Below, piece by piece: positions 51,047 through 60,109 of a stretch of DNA of 64,000 bases. The position numbers and the translations under genes are program-made. Source of the stretch: Actinoplanes lobatus (lineage in GTDB: Bacteria > Actinomycetota > Actinomycetes > Mycobacteriales > Micromonosporaceae); NCBI RefSeq assembly GCF_014205215.1, contig NZ_JACHNC010000001.1, forward strand, positions 4,717,001 through 4,781,000. The letters are read 5' to 3'. The notes beneath the pieces are model-generated. The model was given only the letters and a program-made list of their open reading frames with translations, made no database searches and had not been told where the DNA came from. Numbering within the stretch: the stretch's first letter is position 1; the number at the start of each line of letters is the position of its first letter.

Positions 51047-52082
51047 GATCGGCTCCGAGTTCCACTGGGACCCGGCCGCCCTGCTCAGCACCGAGCGGGG
51101 CGGCCTGCCCGGCTGGCTGCCCACCCGGCGGGCGCTGTTCGCCACCGGGTGCGGCGCGCTCAGTTCGCTGCTGGACCTGCTCGCCCCGGCCGGGCGGCTG
51201 CACGTGCCCACCTACTTCTGCATGGGTGTGGCCGAGGCGCTCTCCGCCCAGGTCCCGATCGCCTGGTACCGGCACCTGCCGGACGGGGACGGGCCGCGCT
51301 GGGACACGCTGCGCGCCGCGGACGGCGACGTGGTGCTGGCGCAGAGCCTGTTCGGCCGCGACGACGGCACCGCCTGGGACGCGTGGATGCGCGCGCACCC
51401 CGGTGTCACGGTGATCGAGGACCACTCGCACGACCCGTTCAGCGAGTGGGCCTGTGCCAGCACGGCGGCGTACGCGGTGGCCTCGCTCCGCAAGACGCTG
51501 CCGCTGCCGGACGGCGGTCTGCTGTGGTCGCCGCGCGGGCTCGACCTGCCGGTGCCGGCCGGTCCGGCGTCCGGCGGCGCCGAGCTGAAACTGACCGCCA
51601 TGCTGCTCAAGGCCGCCTGGCTGGACGGGCGGCCGGTGCCCAAGGACCACTTCCGCGAGCTTCAGCAGCATGGTGAGCACCAGCTGTTGGGCAGCGCGGC
51701 GGCCGCCTCCGCGTTCACCACCGCGGTGCTGCCGGTCCTCGACGTCGCCGGGATCCGCGCGGCGAACGCCCGCAACGCCGCCGAGATCGCCGCGGCCCTC
51801 GTCGGCCGGGTGACCTCCGACGGCTTCCGGGTCCAGCTGACCTGCCCCTCCGAGCAGGTACGCGACGCGCTCCTCGCCCACCTCGCCCGGCACGGGATCT
51901 ACGCGCCGGTGCACTGGCGGCAGGACCGGACCGGATTCTGGAGCGGCGACGACGAGGCGGCCGGCCTGGCGGCGCGGATGCTGACCCTGCCGGTCGACCA
52001 CCGGTGCGGCCCGGGGGATCTGCGGCGCATCGCGGAGACCATCGAAGGATTCGCTCGCTTGGATCTTTTCCGGGTCATATGA
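51036..52082 (+). CDS. DegT/DnrJ-like PLP-dependent protein
   Basis: A 348-residue fold-type I PLP protein. The putative cofactor lysine lies in VASLRKTLPLPDGG, and EDHSHDPFSEW gives the Asp/His side of the pocket. The family normally makes amino sugars by transamination; this member has an unusually plain N-terminus and only moderate conservation, so a sugar aminotransferase acting on the 4-keto sugar of the dehydratase is plausible but not certain. The GTG at 51036 has GGAGGAAG upstream and overlaps the sugar transferase stop by 11 bases. Confidence 0.75.
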   Translation: MSAEIGSEFHWDPAALLSTERGGLPGWLPTRRALFATGCGALSSLLDLLAPAGRLHVPTYFCMGVAEALSAQVPIAWYRHLPDGDGPRWDTLRAADGDVVLAQSLFGRDDGTAWDAWMRAHPGVTVIEDHSHDPFSEWACASTAAYAVASLRKTLPLPDGGLLWSPRGLDLPVPAGPASGGAELKLTAMLLKAAWLDGRPVPKDHFRELQQHGEHQLLGSAAAASAFTTAVLPVLDVAGIRAANARNAAEIAAALVGRVTSDGFRVQLTCPSEQVRDALLAHLARHGIYAPVHWRQDRTGFWSGDDEAAGLAARMLTLPVDHRCGPGDLRRIAETIEGFARLDLFRVI

Positions 52083-52133
52083 TCCGAGTGTGACCGATCG
52101 ATCCACTGAGCGTGATCTTGTGGGGGTTGGGCG

Positions 52134-53336
52134 ATGACCTCCATGAGCTGGTTCGCGCTGGGGATGGCGATCTTCGGGGCGTTCAGTTACGCCACCGGAT
52201 CGATCCTCCAGGCCGTCGGCGCCAAGCGCAGCCACAGCACGGTCAGTACCCTGGGCCACCCGCTCTACCTGATCGGCATCGGGTTCGACATCGTCGCCTG
52301 GGTCGGCGCGATCGTCGCCCTCCAGCATCTCGCGGTCTACGTGGTCGAGTCGGTCCTGGCCGGCTCGCTCGCGGTCACCGCCGTCGGCGCGTGGCTGTTC
52401 CTCGGCTCCAAGCTGCGCCGCCGGGACGTGGCCGCCATCGTCTGCACCACCGCCGCCCTCGGCGTCCTGGCGCTCTCCGCCGGCCAGCAGCACGAGATGC
52501 TGCCGTCCATCCGGGTGCGGATCGGCCTGGTCGCGGCGCTGATGTGCCTGTGGGCGCTCGGCTGGGGCGCCACCAGGACCGGCCGGCCCGGCCTGATCGC
52601 CATGATCGGCGGCTTCTCCCTCGGCGGCGCGGCGATCTCCGGCCGCGCCCTCCAGTTCCCCGATGAGGAGATGCGGCAGGCCTCCACCGCCGTGGTCGCG
52701 GTGGTCACCGAGCCGGTCACCTGGACCATGATCCTGTTCGCGCTGACCGGCATGCTGCTCTACGCCAGCGCCCTCCAGGGCGGCGAGGTCGGCCGGGTCA
52801 CCGCGGTCCACTGGACCGGCGAGGTGGTGCTGCCGTCGATCATCGCGCTCACCCTGATCGGTGACACCGTCCGCCCCGGCTGGGAGTGGGCCGCCCTGGC
52901 CGCCGGCGCGGTCACCGTCGGCTCGGCGATCGTGCTGGCCTCGGCGCCCGCCGCGGTCGCCCCGGCCGGCGACGAGCCCGCGCTCGTCCCCGCCGGCACG
53001 GCCGTGATGGTGCCGCCCCCACGGGCCGGGCTGGCGCTGGTGCCCGCCGAGACGTGGCGGCTGGCCATCCCCGCGGAGGCGTATTGGCCGGCGCTCCAGC
53101 CGCCACTGGTCCGCGGCTACGGGACGATCATGTGGTGGGGCTCGCCGATCACCCCGCAGCCGCTGTGGATCCCCCCGGACCGCACCCTGAGCCGGCCCGG
53201 CGCCATCCCCTCCTGGGCCGGCCCGCAACTGCCCGAGGCCCGCACCAGCAGGCCGGCCCGGCACGGCCTGCGGCGCGCCCGCCGGCGTGCCGCTCTGCCG
53301 GCCGCCGACCGGCACTCCGGAAGGCACGCGGCCTAG
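52134..53336 (+). CDS. DMT-superfamily-like membrane protein
   Basis: A 400-residue protein. Residues 1-285 contain about nine hydrophobic segments arranged like an EamA/DMT exporter (WFALGMAIFGAFSYATGSIL, VESVLAGSLAVTAVGAWLFL). The last 115 residues are a Pro-, Trp- and Arg-rich tail (TIMWWGSPITPQPLWIPPD) with no fold recognised. The substrate is unknown. It follows the polysaccharide genes after 51 bases and may be a late member of that operon. Confidence 0.7.
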   Translation: MTSMSWFALGMAIFGAFSYATGSILQAVGAKRSHSTVSTLGHPLYLIGIGFDIVAWVGAIVALQHLAVYVVESVLAGSLAVTAVGAWLFLGSKLRRRDVAAIVCTTAALGVLALSAGQQHEMLPSIRVRIGLVAALMCLWALGWGATRTGRPGLIAMIGGFSLGGAAISGRALQFPDEEMRQASTAVVAVVTEPVTWTMILFALTGMLLYASALQGGEVGRVTAVHWTGEVVLPSIIALTLIGDTVRPGWEWAALAAGAVTVGSAIVLASAPAAVAPAGDEPALVPAGTAVMVPPPRAGLALVPAETWRLAIPAEAYWPALQPPLVRGYGTIMWWGSPITPQPLWIPPDRTLSRPGAIPSWAGPQLPEARTSRPARHGLRRARRRAALPAADRHSGRHAA

Positions 53337-53450
53337 GAGTCGCTCGATCACGGCCGCCGTCGTCGCGGGTGCCAACCTCAGCCGTGAACGTGCCGAATCC
53401 GCCCGGGTAACCGATCCGCCGCAGTAGCATCGGGGGCACGGTGAGCTGCG

Positions 53451-53891
53451 ATGGTGGTCGATATGAGTCTGCAGTGGTGGTCGATCGAGATCCTTGACGG
53501 GCCGTTGTCGTCCGCCGAGCGATGGCGGGACTCGCACGAGCAGGTCCTGCTGTCCGCCGCGGTGTCCCACGGCGCCCAGCAGTGGGCGTGGCATCCGTTC
53601 CGCTGGGGCCTGCTCCTGGAGATCGCCTTCAAGGATGCCGAGGCCTGGCCCGCCTTCCGCGAGCTGCCCGCCGTCCAGGCCGCCCTCGACGCCGTCCCCG
53701 ACCCGGTCAACGGCCTGCTCATCTACCCGGGCCGCGGCGGCAGCGCCGGCCGCCTCCAGCCGCGGCGCCCACGCCCCACCGCCGGAGCCGGCGCCGCACC
53801 CCTGCCTCGCGAACCCGTCCGCACCCGCGTCACCCTCGCCGCGACCGAACCGGCCCCCACCCGCGGCGGTGTCCTCATCCACGCCGCCTGA
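53451..53891 (+). CDS. Small conserved hypothetical protein
   Basis: A 146-residue soluble protein. The first 95 residues form a compact alpha/beta domain (SLQWWSIEILDGPLSSAERW, HPFRWGLLLEIAFKDAEAWP) and the rest is a Pro/Arg-rich tail. No family is recognised. The start could also be the ATG at 53463. A strong hairpin follows the stop. Confidence 0.6.
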   Translation: MVVDMSLQWWSIEILDGPLSSAERWRDSHEQVLLSAAVSHGAQQWAWHPFRWGLLLEIAFKDAEAWPAFRELPAVQAALDAVPDPVNGLLIYPGRGGSAGRLQPRRPRPTAGAGAAPLPREPVRTRVTLAATEPAPTRGGVLIHAA

Positions 53892-53908
53892 CCAGCCTCG
53901 CTCCGCCC

Positions 53909-53939
53909 ACGTCCCCGGCCGCCCGTCGGCCGGGGACGT
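53909..53939 (+). terminator. Strong GC hairpin terminator
   Basis: ACGTCCCCGGCC (53909-53920) pairs perfectly with GGCCGGGGACGT (53928-53939) around a 7-base loop. CTTTC follows rather than a full U-tract, as is common in actinobacteria. It ends the unit of the small hypothetical gene. The remaining sequence to 54332 shows no gene. Confidence 0.7.
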
Positions 53940-54332
53940 CTTTCACCCCGCGTCCCTCCAGCCAGGACCTTCCTCTCAAACCCTTTTCCGGTACGCCCCT
54001 GGTGCTCTGCCGTGGGAAGACCCGCGAGCATCCGCCCACGCGCGCCTTTGCCGCGCCCGCCGGGCTGAGCTGCCCACTCACCCTCGCGGTGACGGGCCGC
54101 ACGGCCCGGATGCGGGCGTTACGGCCTGGAGGGCGCAGGTGGTCGCTGGGGGCGGGCGGGGCGGTGTTCGTGCTTCTGGGGGCGCTCTGGCCCGTACCGG
54201 GAATGGGGTTTGGGGGTGAGCGGGCTCACGCGGCGGGACTGACGCGCGGCGGCGGAATCGTCGGCGAAAGCCGCCGCCGGATCGTTAAGGGCAGAGCGCG
54301 GCAGACGCGCGAAGGTCCGGAGGGGAGGCGTC

Positions 54333-54827
54333 ATGAGCGTCGGTGAGCTGGTACGAGTCGGCGAAGAGACCCCGCTGCGGGTGCGGATCGCCGCATGGCT
54401 GGGTGCGCGCAGCCCGGACGCGCTGCGGATCTCGCTCGGGATGATCCTGGTGATGTTCGGGAACCTGAAATTCGTCCCGGGCGCGTCACCGGCCGAGCCG
54501 CTGGTGATGCGGACCGTGGATCTGCTGACGTTCGGGCTGATCGGCGGGCGGGCCGCGGTCGTCGGCACCGCCTTGGTGGAGGTCGCCCTCGGCGTGGTGC
54601 TGATCAGCGGGATCGCGCTGCGGGCCGGGCTGACACTGCTGCTGCCGGTGCTGGCCGGGATGATGTCGCCGCTGGTGCTGTTCCCCGCCGACCTGTTCGT
54701 GAACTTCCGGCCGACGCTGGAGGCGCAGTACATCATCAAGGACATCGTGTTCGTGGCCGTCGCGGGCGTGCTGATCGCGCACTCGCTCGGCGCCCGGATG
54801 GTGGTGCCGACTTCGCGGCGCCCCTGA
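54333..54827 (+). CDS. DoxX-like small membrane protein
   Basis: A 164-residue membrane protein with four TM segments (LRISLGMILVMFGNLKFVPG, AVVGTALVEVALGVVLISGI, LTLLLPVLAGMMSPLVLFPA, DIVFVAVAGVLIAHSLGARM). The pattern, including the GNLKF stretch at the end of TM1, fits the DoxX/DUF417 group. Role unknown, possibly in redox or surface homeostasis. The ATG has GGGGAGG upstream. Confidence 0.75.
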   Translation: MSVGELVRVGEETPLRVRIAAWLGARSPDALRISLGMILVMFGNLKFVPGASPAEPLVMRTVDLLTFGLIGGRAAVVGTALVEVALGVVLISGIALRAGLTLLLPVLAGMMSPLVLFPADLFVNFRPTLEAQYIIKDIVFVAVAGVLIAHSLGARMVVPTSRRP

Positions 54828-54886
54828 ACGGAAACCGGGCCCCCGGCGTAGACCCCAGCGAGACGTCATGCTGGGAGGTGGGCGCG

Positions 54887-55369
54887 ATGGGGCTGTACGG
54901 GGACCCGGACGAGCTCGACCGGCTGGCTGCCCGGCTCCGGGAGAGGGCCGCGCGGATCCGTGACGAGGCGGCCACCCACGAGGCGCGCGGGCACGCCGCC
55001 AAGTGGGTGTCCGACGGGGCCGCCGCCTACCGCGAGCGGCTCAGCCGGGACCGGGCCGAAGTGGACCGGCAGGCCGCCGAGATCGAACACGCGGCCGCGC
55101 TGCTCGCCGAGCACGCGGACAGCGTCCGGCAGATCATCGCCGACATCGCCCAGATCGAACGCGAGACCCGGCAGTGGTTCGTGGACACCGGGAAGAGCCT
55201 GGTGGACCGGGCCGACGACCTGATCGAGGCGGCCGGGCGCACACTGCGGCGGGGGCTGACCGAGCCGCCGTGGGTGAACTGGCCGTTCCGGCCGGACAAC
55301 CTGCCCGCCGCCGGCGACATCCGGTGGCTCGAGGTGGGACGGTTCATGCGCGGCGAGGGAGCGCTGTGA
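54887..55369 (+). CDS. WXG100-like ESX-type protein
   Basis: A 160-residue, mostly helical protein. It begins MGLYGDPDELDRLAARLRER and the two long helices are separated by the turn HAAKWVSDGAAAYRERL, a WxS/G-type motif of the WXG superfamily. A C-terminal extension of about 55 residues (WVNWPFRPDN) is unusual for plain WXG100. Its stop overlaps the next ATG (TGATG), and it starts the second ESX-like cassette in this window. Confidence 0.7.
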   Translation: MGLYGDPDELDRLAARLRERAARIRDEAATHEARGHAAKWVSDGAAAYRERLSRDRAEVDRQAAEIEHAAALLAEHADSVRQIIADIAQIERETRQWFVDTGKSLVDRADDLIEAAGRTLRRGLTEPPWVNWPFRPDNLPAAGDIRWLEVGRFMRGEGAL

Positions 55370-56061
55370 TGGCGGCCCGGCGGCTCGTCCTCGATGGCTC
55401 CCAACTGCTCGGCTACGCCCGGGGGCTGGGGCTCGCGCTGCCGCCGGGCATCGTCGTCGGCGGTTCTTCTGCCGGCGGGCCGCCTCCCGGAGAGGCGCTC
55501 GCCGTGAACCTGGGTGTGCTGGCCCGGCCGGTGGCGGCGGTACGGGTCGAGGCCGGCCTGGGCGGACGGGCGCTGCGTGGCTGGTACGCGCTGGCCGGGG
55601 CGTTCGGGGCAAGCCTGTTCGCACTGCCCGGCGACCGGGCCGAACTGTCCCTCTTCGCGGCCGCGGAGACCGGGCGGGAGTTGCTGCGGGCCGTACCCGA
55701 CGAGCCCGCCTCGGTGCTGTCGGTGCTCAACCCGGCCCCGGTGCTCACCGGGACCGTGCCGCTGGACGAGCTGCGGGAACCGGACCCGGCCTGGTTCACC
55801 TGGCTGCCGCAGGACACGACGGGACCGGTGGCCCGGGCCCGCGCCGCCACCCACGGGACGCTGTCCGCGCTGGTCACCGGCCGGGCGCCGAACGGGGGCG
55901 TACTCGCCGGGCGGGTGGTGTGGCTGCGTACCGGCGACCGGTGGACCGGGATGCGGCCCCTGCCCGGCCGGAAGGTCCGGTTCGAGCCGGTCGAGCCGGC
56001 CGACTTCCCGAGCTGGCTGGCCCCGGCACTGGCCACCATTCTGGAGGCCTCCCATGGCTGA
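55369..56061 (+). CDS. EspG-like ESX-associated chaperone candidate
   Basis: A 230-residue soluble protein. The pattern of a split alpha/beta domain with LSVLNPAPVLTGTVPLDEL and a C-terminal VVWLRTGDRWTGMRPLPG resembles EspG proteins, which bind ESX substrates before export; sequence similarity is weak. It sits between a WXG-like protein and a lipase-fold effector candidate, overlapping both, as expected for a chaperone. No signal peptide is seen. Confidence 0.45.
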   Translation: MAARRLVLDGSQLLGYARGLGLALPPGIVVGGSSAGGPPPGEALAVNLGVLARPVAAVRVEAGLGGRALRGWYALAGAFGASLFALPGDRAELSLFAAAETGRELLRAVPDEPASVLSVLNPAPVLTGTVPLDELREPDPAWFTWLPQDTTGPVARARAATHGTLSALVTGRAPNGGVLAGRVVWLRTGDRWTGMRPLPGRKVRFEPVEPADFPSWLAPALATILEASHG

Positions 56062-57409
56062 ACCGGAGATCACCGGCGGCGCGGGCGGGGTCAGCGCCGA
56101 CTACGCGGACCTGGCCATGCTGGCCCGCAGCAGCGACGACCTGGCCCTGACCCTCGGACGGGCCAGTGTGGACTGCCACGCCGTCGCCGCCGACCCGGAC
56201 GTCCTCGCCTCGGCGGTCCTGTCACCGATCACCGCGGCCCGCTTCGAGGCGGCGCTGGTGGAGGCGCTCGACGGACCGGGCGGGCTGAGCGGGCAGGCGG
56301 CCGGGTTCGGGGTACGGGCGGTGGGGCTGCGAGCGGCGTCGGCGTCGTACGAGGCCACCGACGCCGCCGGGGCCGCCCTGATCGACGCGGTCCGCTGGAG
56401 CGCCGGGGCGATGGCGCCGGTGACACTGCCGGCCGGGATCGCCGGGCTGCTGCTCACCGACCCGGGCATCGTGACCGATCTGATCGAGGATCCGGGCTCG
56501 TTCCAGCGAATCATCACCGATCATCCGGGCATCGTGGACGCGGTCGTGGGCGGGGCGCCGGGGCTGCTGGGGGTGCTGACCGGGGGTGAGGTGGTCACCG
56601 ATGTGAAGGGCGGCGCCGACCTGATCGCCGGCCTCTACCCGGACGGCACACCGAGGGTCACCGAGATCGAGGGCATCGACAGCCGCGCACAGACAGTGCC
56701 GAGGAACCTGGGCGACATCTTCGAGGGCCTCGATTACCAGAACCGCACCGTGACCGAAGGACAGCCGGACCAGATCGACGTGAAGCAGATCGTCGGTCCG
56801 GACGGTACGAAGTCGTTCGTCGTGAACCTGCCCGGTACCAAGGACTGGAACCTGCCCACCGACGGCTTCAACCGGGAACTGAACGACCTCGGCACGAATG
56901 TGCACGTGCTCGGCGGCGACGTGACCGCCCGGGAACGCGCGATCGCGATGGCGTTGCAACAGGCCGGCGCCAGCAGCACCGATCCTGTGATGCTGGTCGG
57001 GCATTCACAGGGTGGCATGGTGGCGATGCAGGCCGCGCACGACCGGGGAACCGCGGACTTCGACTTCAACGTCACCCACGTGGTGACGGCCGGTTCTCCG
57101 GTCGGCCGCATCGAGGTTCCGGACGACGTTCAGGTGCTCTCCCTGGAGAACAAGCACGACATCGTGCCGCACCTCGACGCCGCCGACAACCCCGACCGTC
57201 CCAACCGGACCACCGTGACCTTCGGCGACCAGCATGGAACCTTCGAGGGCAATCACGGAACCACCGAGTCCTACCTTCCGGCCGGCCGGAACCTCGACGG
57301 GAGTACACACCCGTCGGTCGTGGGCTTCCGGAACAGTGCCTCCGCCTTCCTTCCCTCCGGCGACGCGGCGGTGACCTCCCGCGTCTTCGAGTTGAGCCGC
57401 GAACCATGA
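56054..57409 (+). CDS. ESX-linked alpha/beta-hydrolase (lipase-fold) effector candidate
   Basis: A 451-residue protein. Residues 1-120 are a helical region of WXG/EspC-like character (SADYADLAMLARSSDDLALTL). The rest holds an alpha/beta-hydrolase core with the nucleophile elbow LVGHSQGGM (Ser318), a likely acid in the ENKHDIVPHLD segment and a His near FEGNHGTTESY. The layout resembles actinobacterial secreted esterases exported by ESX systems. The substrate is unknown. A small lipoprotein gene follows and could protect the producer. Confidence 0.65.
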   Translation: MAEPEITGGAGGVSADYADLAMLARSSDDLALTLGRASVDCHAVAADPDVLASAVLSPITAARFEAALVEALDGPGGLSGQAAGFGVRAVGLRAASASYEATDAAGAALIDAVRWSAGAMAPVTLPAGIAGLLLTDPGIVTDLIEDPGSFQRIITDHPGIVDAVVGGAPGLLGVLTGGEVVTDVKGGADLIAGLYPDGTPRVTEIEGIDSRAQTVPRNLGDIFEGLDYQNRTVTEGQPDQIDVKQIVGPDGTKSFVVNLPGTKDWNLPTDGFNRELNDLGTNVHVLGGDVTARERAIAMALQQAGASSTDPVMLVGHSQGGMVAMQAAHDRGTADFDFNVTHVVTAGSPVGRIEVPDDVQVLSLENKHDIVPHLDAADNPDRPNRTTVTFGDQHGTFEGNHGTTESYLPAGRNLDGSTHPSVVGFRNSASAFLPSGDAAVTSRVFELSREP

Positions 57410-57420
57410 CAGGAGTCCCC

Positions 57421-57831
57421 GTGAGCCGCCGTTGGGTACCGCTGGCCGTCATGCTGCTGATTCTCGGTATCTCGGGCTGCGCTCAGAGCCCGGAGACCCG
57501 GGAGGCGAACAACGCCATCACTGAACGGATGGAGGCGGTGCTCGCAGAGAACCCGGATGTGGTGCGTACCAGGTTGAGCTACCAGAACAACGTCACCGCC
57601 GGGAAGTCGCTGGATGCCAGCGTCGGGGTCCGGAAGGGTGCCGACCTCGGGCCGGTGGCGGAGGAGACCATCAAGGTGATCTGGACGAGTGACCTGGCCC
57701 CGTTGCGTTCGGTCACCGTCTACGTCTGGGACACCACTGACGACTCCCGCTACGACGAGCGCCGGCTGAATTTCGAAGACACGGCGCTGATTACGGAACT
57801 GGAGGGAAAGTACGGTCCACGGCCCGTCTAG
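57421..57831 (+). CDS. Small lipoprotein, possible immunity partner
   Basis: A 136-residue lipoprotein. The signal VSRRWVPLAVMLLILGISGC ends with the lipobox cysteine at residue 20. The mature domain is mixed alpha/beta without recognised family (LSYQNNVTAGKSLDASVGVR, TVYVWDTTDDSRYDERRL). The GTG at 57421 is preferred over the ATG at 57406, which overlaps the previous stop, because AGGAG lies 5 bases upstream. Placement directly behind the hydrolase effector and surface location fit an immunity protein; this is inference. Confidence 0.65.
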   Translation: MSRRWVPLAVMLLILGISGCAQSPETREANNAITERMEAVLAENPDVVRTRLSYQNNVTAGKSLDASVGVRKGADLGPVAEETIKVIWTSDLAPLRSVTVYVWDTTDDSRYDERRLNFEDTALITELEGKYGPRPV

Positions 57832-57909
57832 GCATCATTTGTCACTACTGACGGTTCTGTTCACGTCACGCTGCGGATGAGACTGGCCGTGACTAGTGAA
57901 GGAGGCGCC

Positions 57910-59142
57910 ATGGGCAACAGAGCCGTTGTCTACCAGGGCCCCGGACGGGTCGAGGTGCACGACATCGACTACCCCGGGTACGAGATGAGGGACGGACCGG
58001 GGGTCAACAAGGAGAACGTGGGCCGCCGGACCCCGCACGGAGCGATCCTCAAGACCGTGGTCAGCAACATCTGCGGCAGCGACCAGCACATGGTCCGCGG
58101 CCGGACCACCGCTCCGGAAGGGCTGGTCCTCGGGCACGAGATCACCGGTGAGGTGGTGGACGTCGGACCCGACGTGGAGTTCGTCCGGGTCGGCGACATC
58201 GTGTCGGTGCCGTTCAACATCTCCTGCGGCCGGTGCCGCAACTGCAAGGAGCGCAAGACCGGCGTGTGTCTCAACGTCAACCCCGACAGACCCGGATCAG
58301 CGTACGGGTACGTCGACATGGGTGGCTGGGTCGGCGGTCAGGCGGAGTACGTGATGGTCCCGTACGCCGACTGGAACCTGCTCCGCTTCCCGGACCGTGA
58401 CCAGGCCATGGAGAAGATCCTCGACCTGGCCATGCTCAGCGACATCTTCCCGACCGGCTACCACGGCTGTGTGAGCGCGGGCGTGACCACCGGCTCCACC
58501 GTCTACATCGCCGGCGCCGGACCGGTCGGGCTGGCCGCCGCCACCTCGGCGTTCCTGCTCGGCGCGGCGGTCGTCATCGTCGGTGACCTCAACGACGAGC
58601 GGCTCGCCCAGGCCCGCAGTTTCGGCTGCGAGACGATCAACGTGTCGCACGGCGAACCGGCCGACCAGGTGCAGCAGATCCTCGGGCGGGCGGCTCCCGC
58701 GATCGGGCAGCCGCTGGTCGACTCGGCCGTCGACGCGGTCGGATTCGAGGCCCGGGGGCACGGGCGGGACTCGTCGACCGAGATGCCGGCCACCGTGCTG
58801 AACTCGCTGATGGACCTCACCCGGGCGGGCGGGGCGATCGGCGTACCCGGTCTGTATGTGACCGGTGACCCGGGCGGGGTGGACGAGGCCGCGCAGGTCG
58901 GTTCGCTGTCGTTGCGGCTCGGCCTGGGCTGGGCGAAGTCGCACTCCTTCGTCACCGGCCAGTGCCCGGTGATGAAATACAACCACCAGCTCATGATGGC
59001 GATCCTGCACGACCGGGTGCGGATCGCGCGCAACGTCAACGCCACGCCGATCCCCCTGGACGAGGCTCCACGGGGATACCAGGAGTTCGACCAGGGGGCG
59101 GCCCGCAAGTACGTGCTGGACCCGCACGGCATGCTGCGTTAG
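57910..59142 (+). CDS. fdhA: Glutathione-independent formaldehyde dehydrogenase (FdhA type)
   Basis: A 410-residue zinc-dependent MDR enzyme that oxidises formaldehyde to formate with tightly bound NAD+, as in Pseudomonas putida FdhA. Catalytic zinc: VSNICGSDQHMVRG and LGHEITGE; structural zinc: ISCGRCRNCKERKTGVC. The nucleotide fold is VYIAGAGPVGLAAATSA. The FdhA-specific insertion containing YGYVDMGGWVGGQAEYVMVPYAD is present. GGAGG precedes the ATG. It is convergent with the dioxygenase gene by 4 bases. Confidence 0.9.
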   Translation: MGNRAVVYQGPGRVEVHDIDYPGYEMRDGPGVNKENVGRRTPHGAILKTVVSNICGSDQHMVRGRTTAPEGLVLGHEITGEVVDVGPDVEFVRVGDIVSVPFNISCGRCRNCKERKTGVCLNVNPDRPGSAYGYVDMGGWVGGQAEYVMVPYADWNLLRFPDRDQAMEKILDLAMLSDIFPTGYHGCVSAGVTTGSTVYIAGAGPVGLAAATSAFLLGAAVVIVGDLNDERLAQARSFGCETINVSHGEPADQVQQILGRAAPAIGQPLVDSAVDAVGFEARGHGRDSSTEMPATVLNSLMDLTRAGGAIGVPGLYVTGDPGGVDEAAQVGSLSLRLGLGWAKSHSFVTGQCPVMKYNHQLMMAILHDRVRIARNVNATPIPLDEAPRGYQEFDQGAARKYVLDPHGMLR

Positions 59143-59939
59143 GGCACCGTGATGGTCAGGTTCGCCACGTAGCCGGCCGACACCGAACCGGTTACGGTCG
59201 CCATCTGGGTGGCGGCCAGGTCGTCACCGAACACCATGTCGCTGGCCAGGGTGATCCGGCTCAGGTTGGTGACGCTCTGCGAATAGCCGGTCGCGCTGCT
59301 GTAGACCGTCCGGGAGACGGACTCCGGCAGCGCGATCTGCGAGGTCTTCTTGATCAGCCCGGATGCGCTGGTGGCCGCGGCCAGCGACGAGTACACCTCG
59401 AAGTGGATGTGCGGCCACCGGCCCGAGTAGCAGCCCGGGTAGATGCTGGTGAACGTCACCGTGCCGGACGAGTTGGTCACCTGGATGCCGCGCAGGTAGT
59501 TCTGGTTCGTGACGCCGGACGAGTAGAGCGAGTAACGACCGGGCCGGTCGCAGTGCCAGGCGTAGACCGCCGCGCCGACGGTCGGCGTGCAGGCCGAGTT
59601 CAGCACGGTCAGCGAGAACTGCAACGGTACGCCCGGCGCGGTGGTGGTCGACGTGCCGAACGACGACCGGATGTCGCTGCGCACGATGCCGGAGAGCACG
59701 CGTACGTTGGGGCCGTTCGAGCCGTCGGCCGGGTACGGTCCGGCGGTCTCCGAGTCGACCTCCGCGGCGCAGGCGGCGAGGGCCGGCTCGGCGGTGCCGT
59801 TGATCAGTGCGCCGCCGGCCACGGCCAGGGCGCCGGCCCCGCCGATCGTGGACAGCATCCGCCGCCGGGTCATGACGGGTAGGTCGTAGGCGAGGCCCTT
59901 GTCGTGCACCTCGCGCACGAAGGCTTCGTTGTCCTGCAT
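59139..59939 (-). CDS. Tat-exported intradiol ring-cleavage dioxygenase
   Basis: A 266-residue protein. The N-terminus carries a twin-arginine-like signal (TRRRMLSTIGGAGALAVAGG, ending near ALA). The intradiol fold shows AYAWHCDRPGRYSLYSS-type residues (VYAWHCDRPGRYSLYS) and the iron-binding SIYPGCYSGRWPHIHFEV with H177, H179 and Tyr167 or Tyr171. Secreted intradiol enzymes in actinomycetes cleave catechol-type aromatics from plant matter, which suits a soil saprophyte. The ATG at 59939 has AAGGAGGA upstream. The exact diphenol is not known. Confidence 0.88.
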   Translation of the reverse strand: MQDNEAFVREVHDKGLAYDLPVMTRRRMLSTIGGAGALAVAGGALINGTAEPALAACAAEVDSETAGPYPADGSNGPNVRVLSGIVRSDIRSSFGTSTTTAPGVPLQFSLTVLNSACTPTVGAAVYAWHCDRPGRYSLYSSGVTNQNYLRGIQVTNSSGTVTFTSIYPGCYSGRWPHIHFEVYSSLAAATSASGLIKKTSQIALPESVSRTVYSSATGYSQSVTNLSRITLASDMVFGDDLAATQMATVTGSVSAGYVANLTITVP

Positions 59940-60047
59940 GGGTTCCTCCTTCTGCCGTTGGGGAAACCGCATCGAAACATCGAAGTCTATGAATGACCTG
60001 TGGTTGATCTCCGGGTGGACATACCGACTGGGTCATCTCTTGCCTCC

Positions 60048-60074
60048 GAGGAAAGAGTTCATGTATCTTTCCTC
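60048..60074. promoter_or_regulatory. Inverted repeat, possible operator
   Basis: GAGGAAAG (60048-60055) and CTTTCCTC (60067-60074) form an 8-bp dyad around 11 bases, and TTTCC/GGAAA repeats just after. It lies between the divergent dioxygenase gene and the small operon starting at 60110, and could be bound by the winged-helix regulator encoded at 60288. Confidence 0.5.
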
Positions 60075-60109
60075 TCAGGAAACAGTTGCCTACGGGGAAG
60101 GTGTCCGAC

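Noticed and set aside
51030..53882. 950-codon minus-strand frame
   Set aside because: It is a shadow of the PLP protein and DMT-like genes, rich in Gly, Arg and Pro and without domains.
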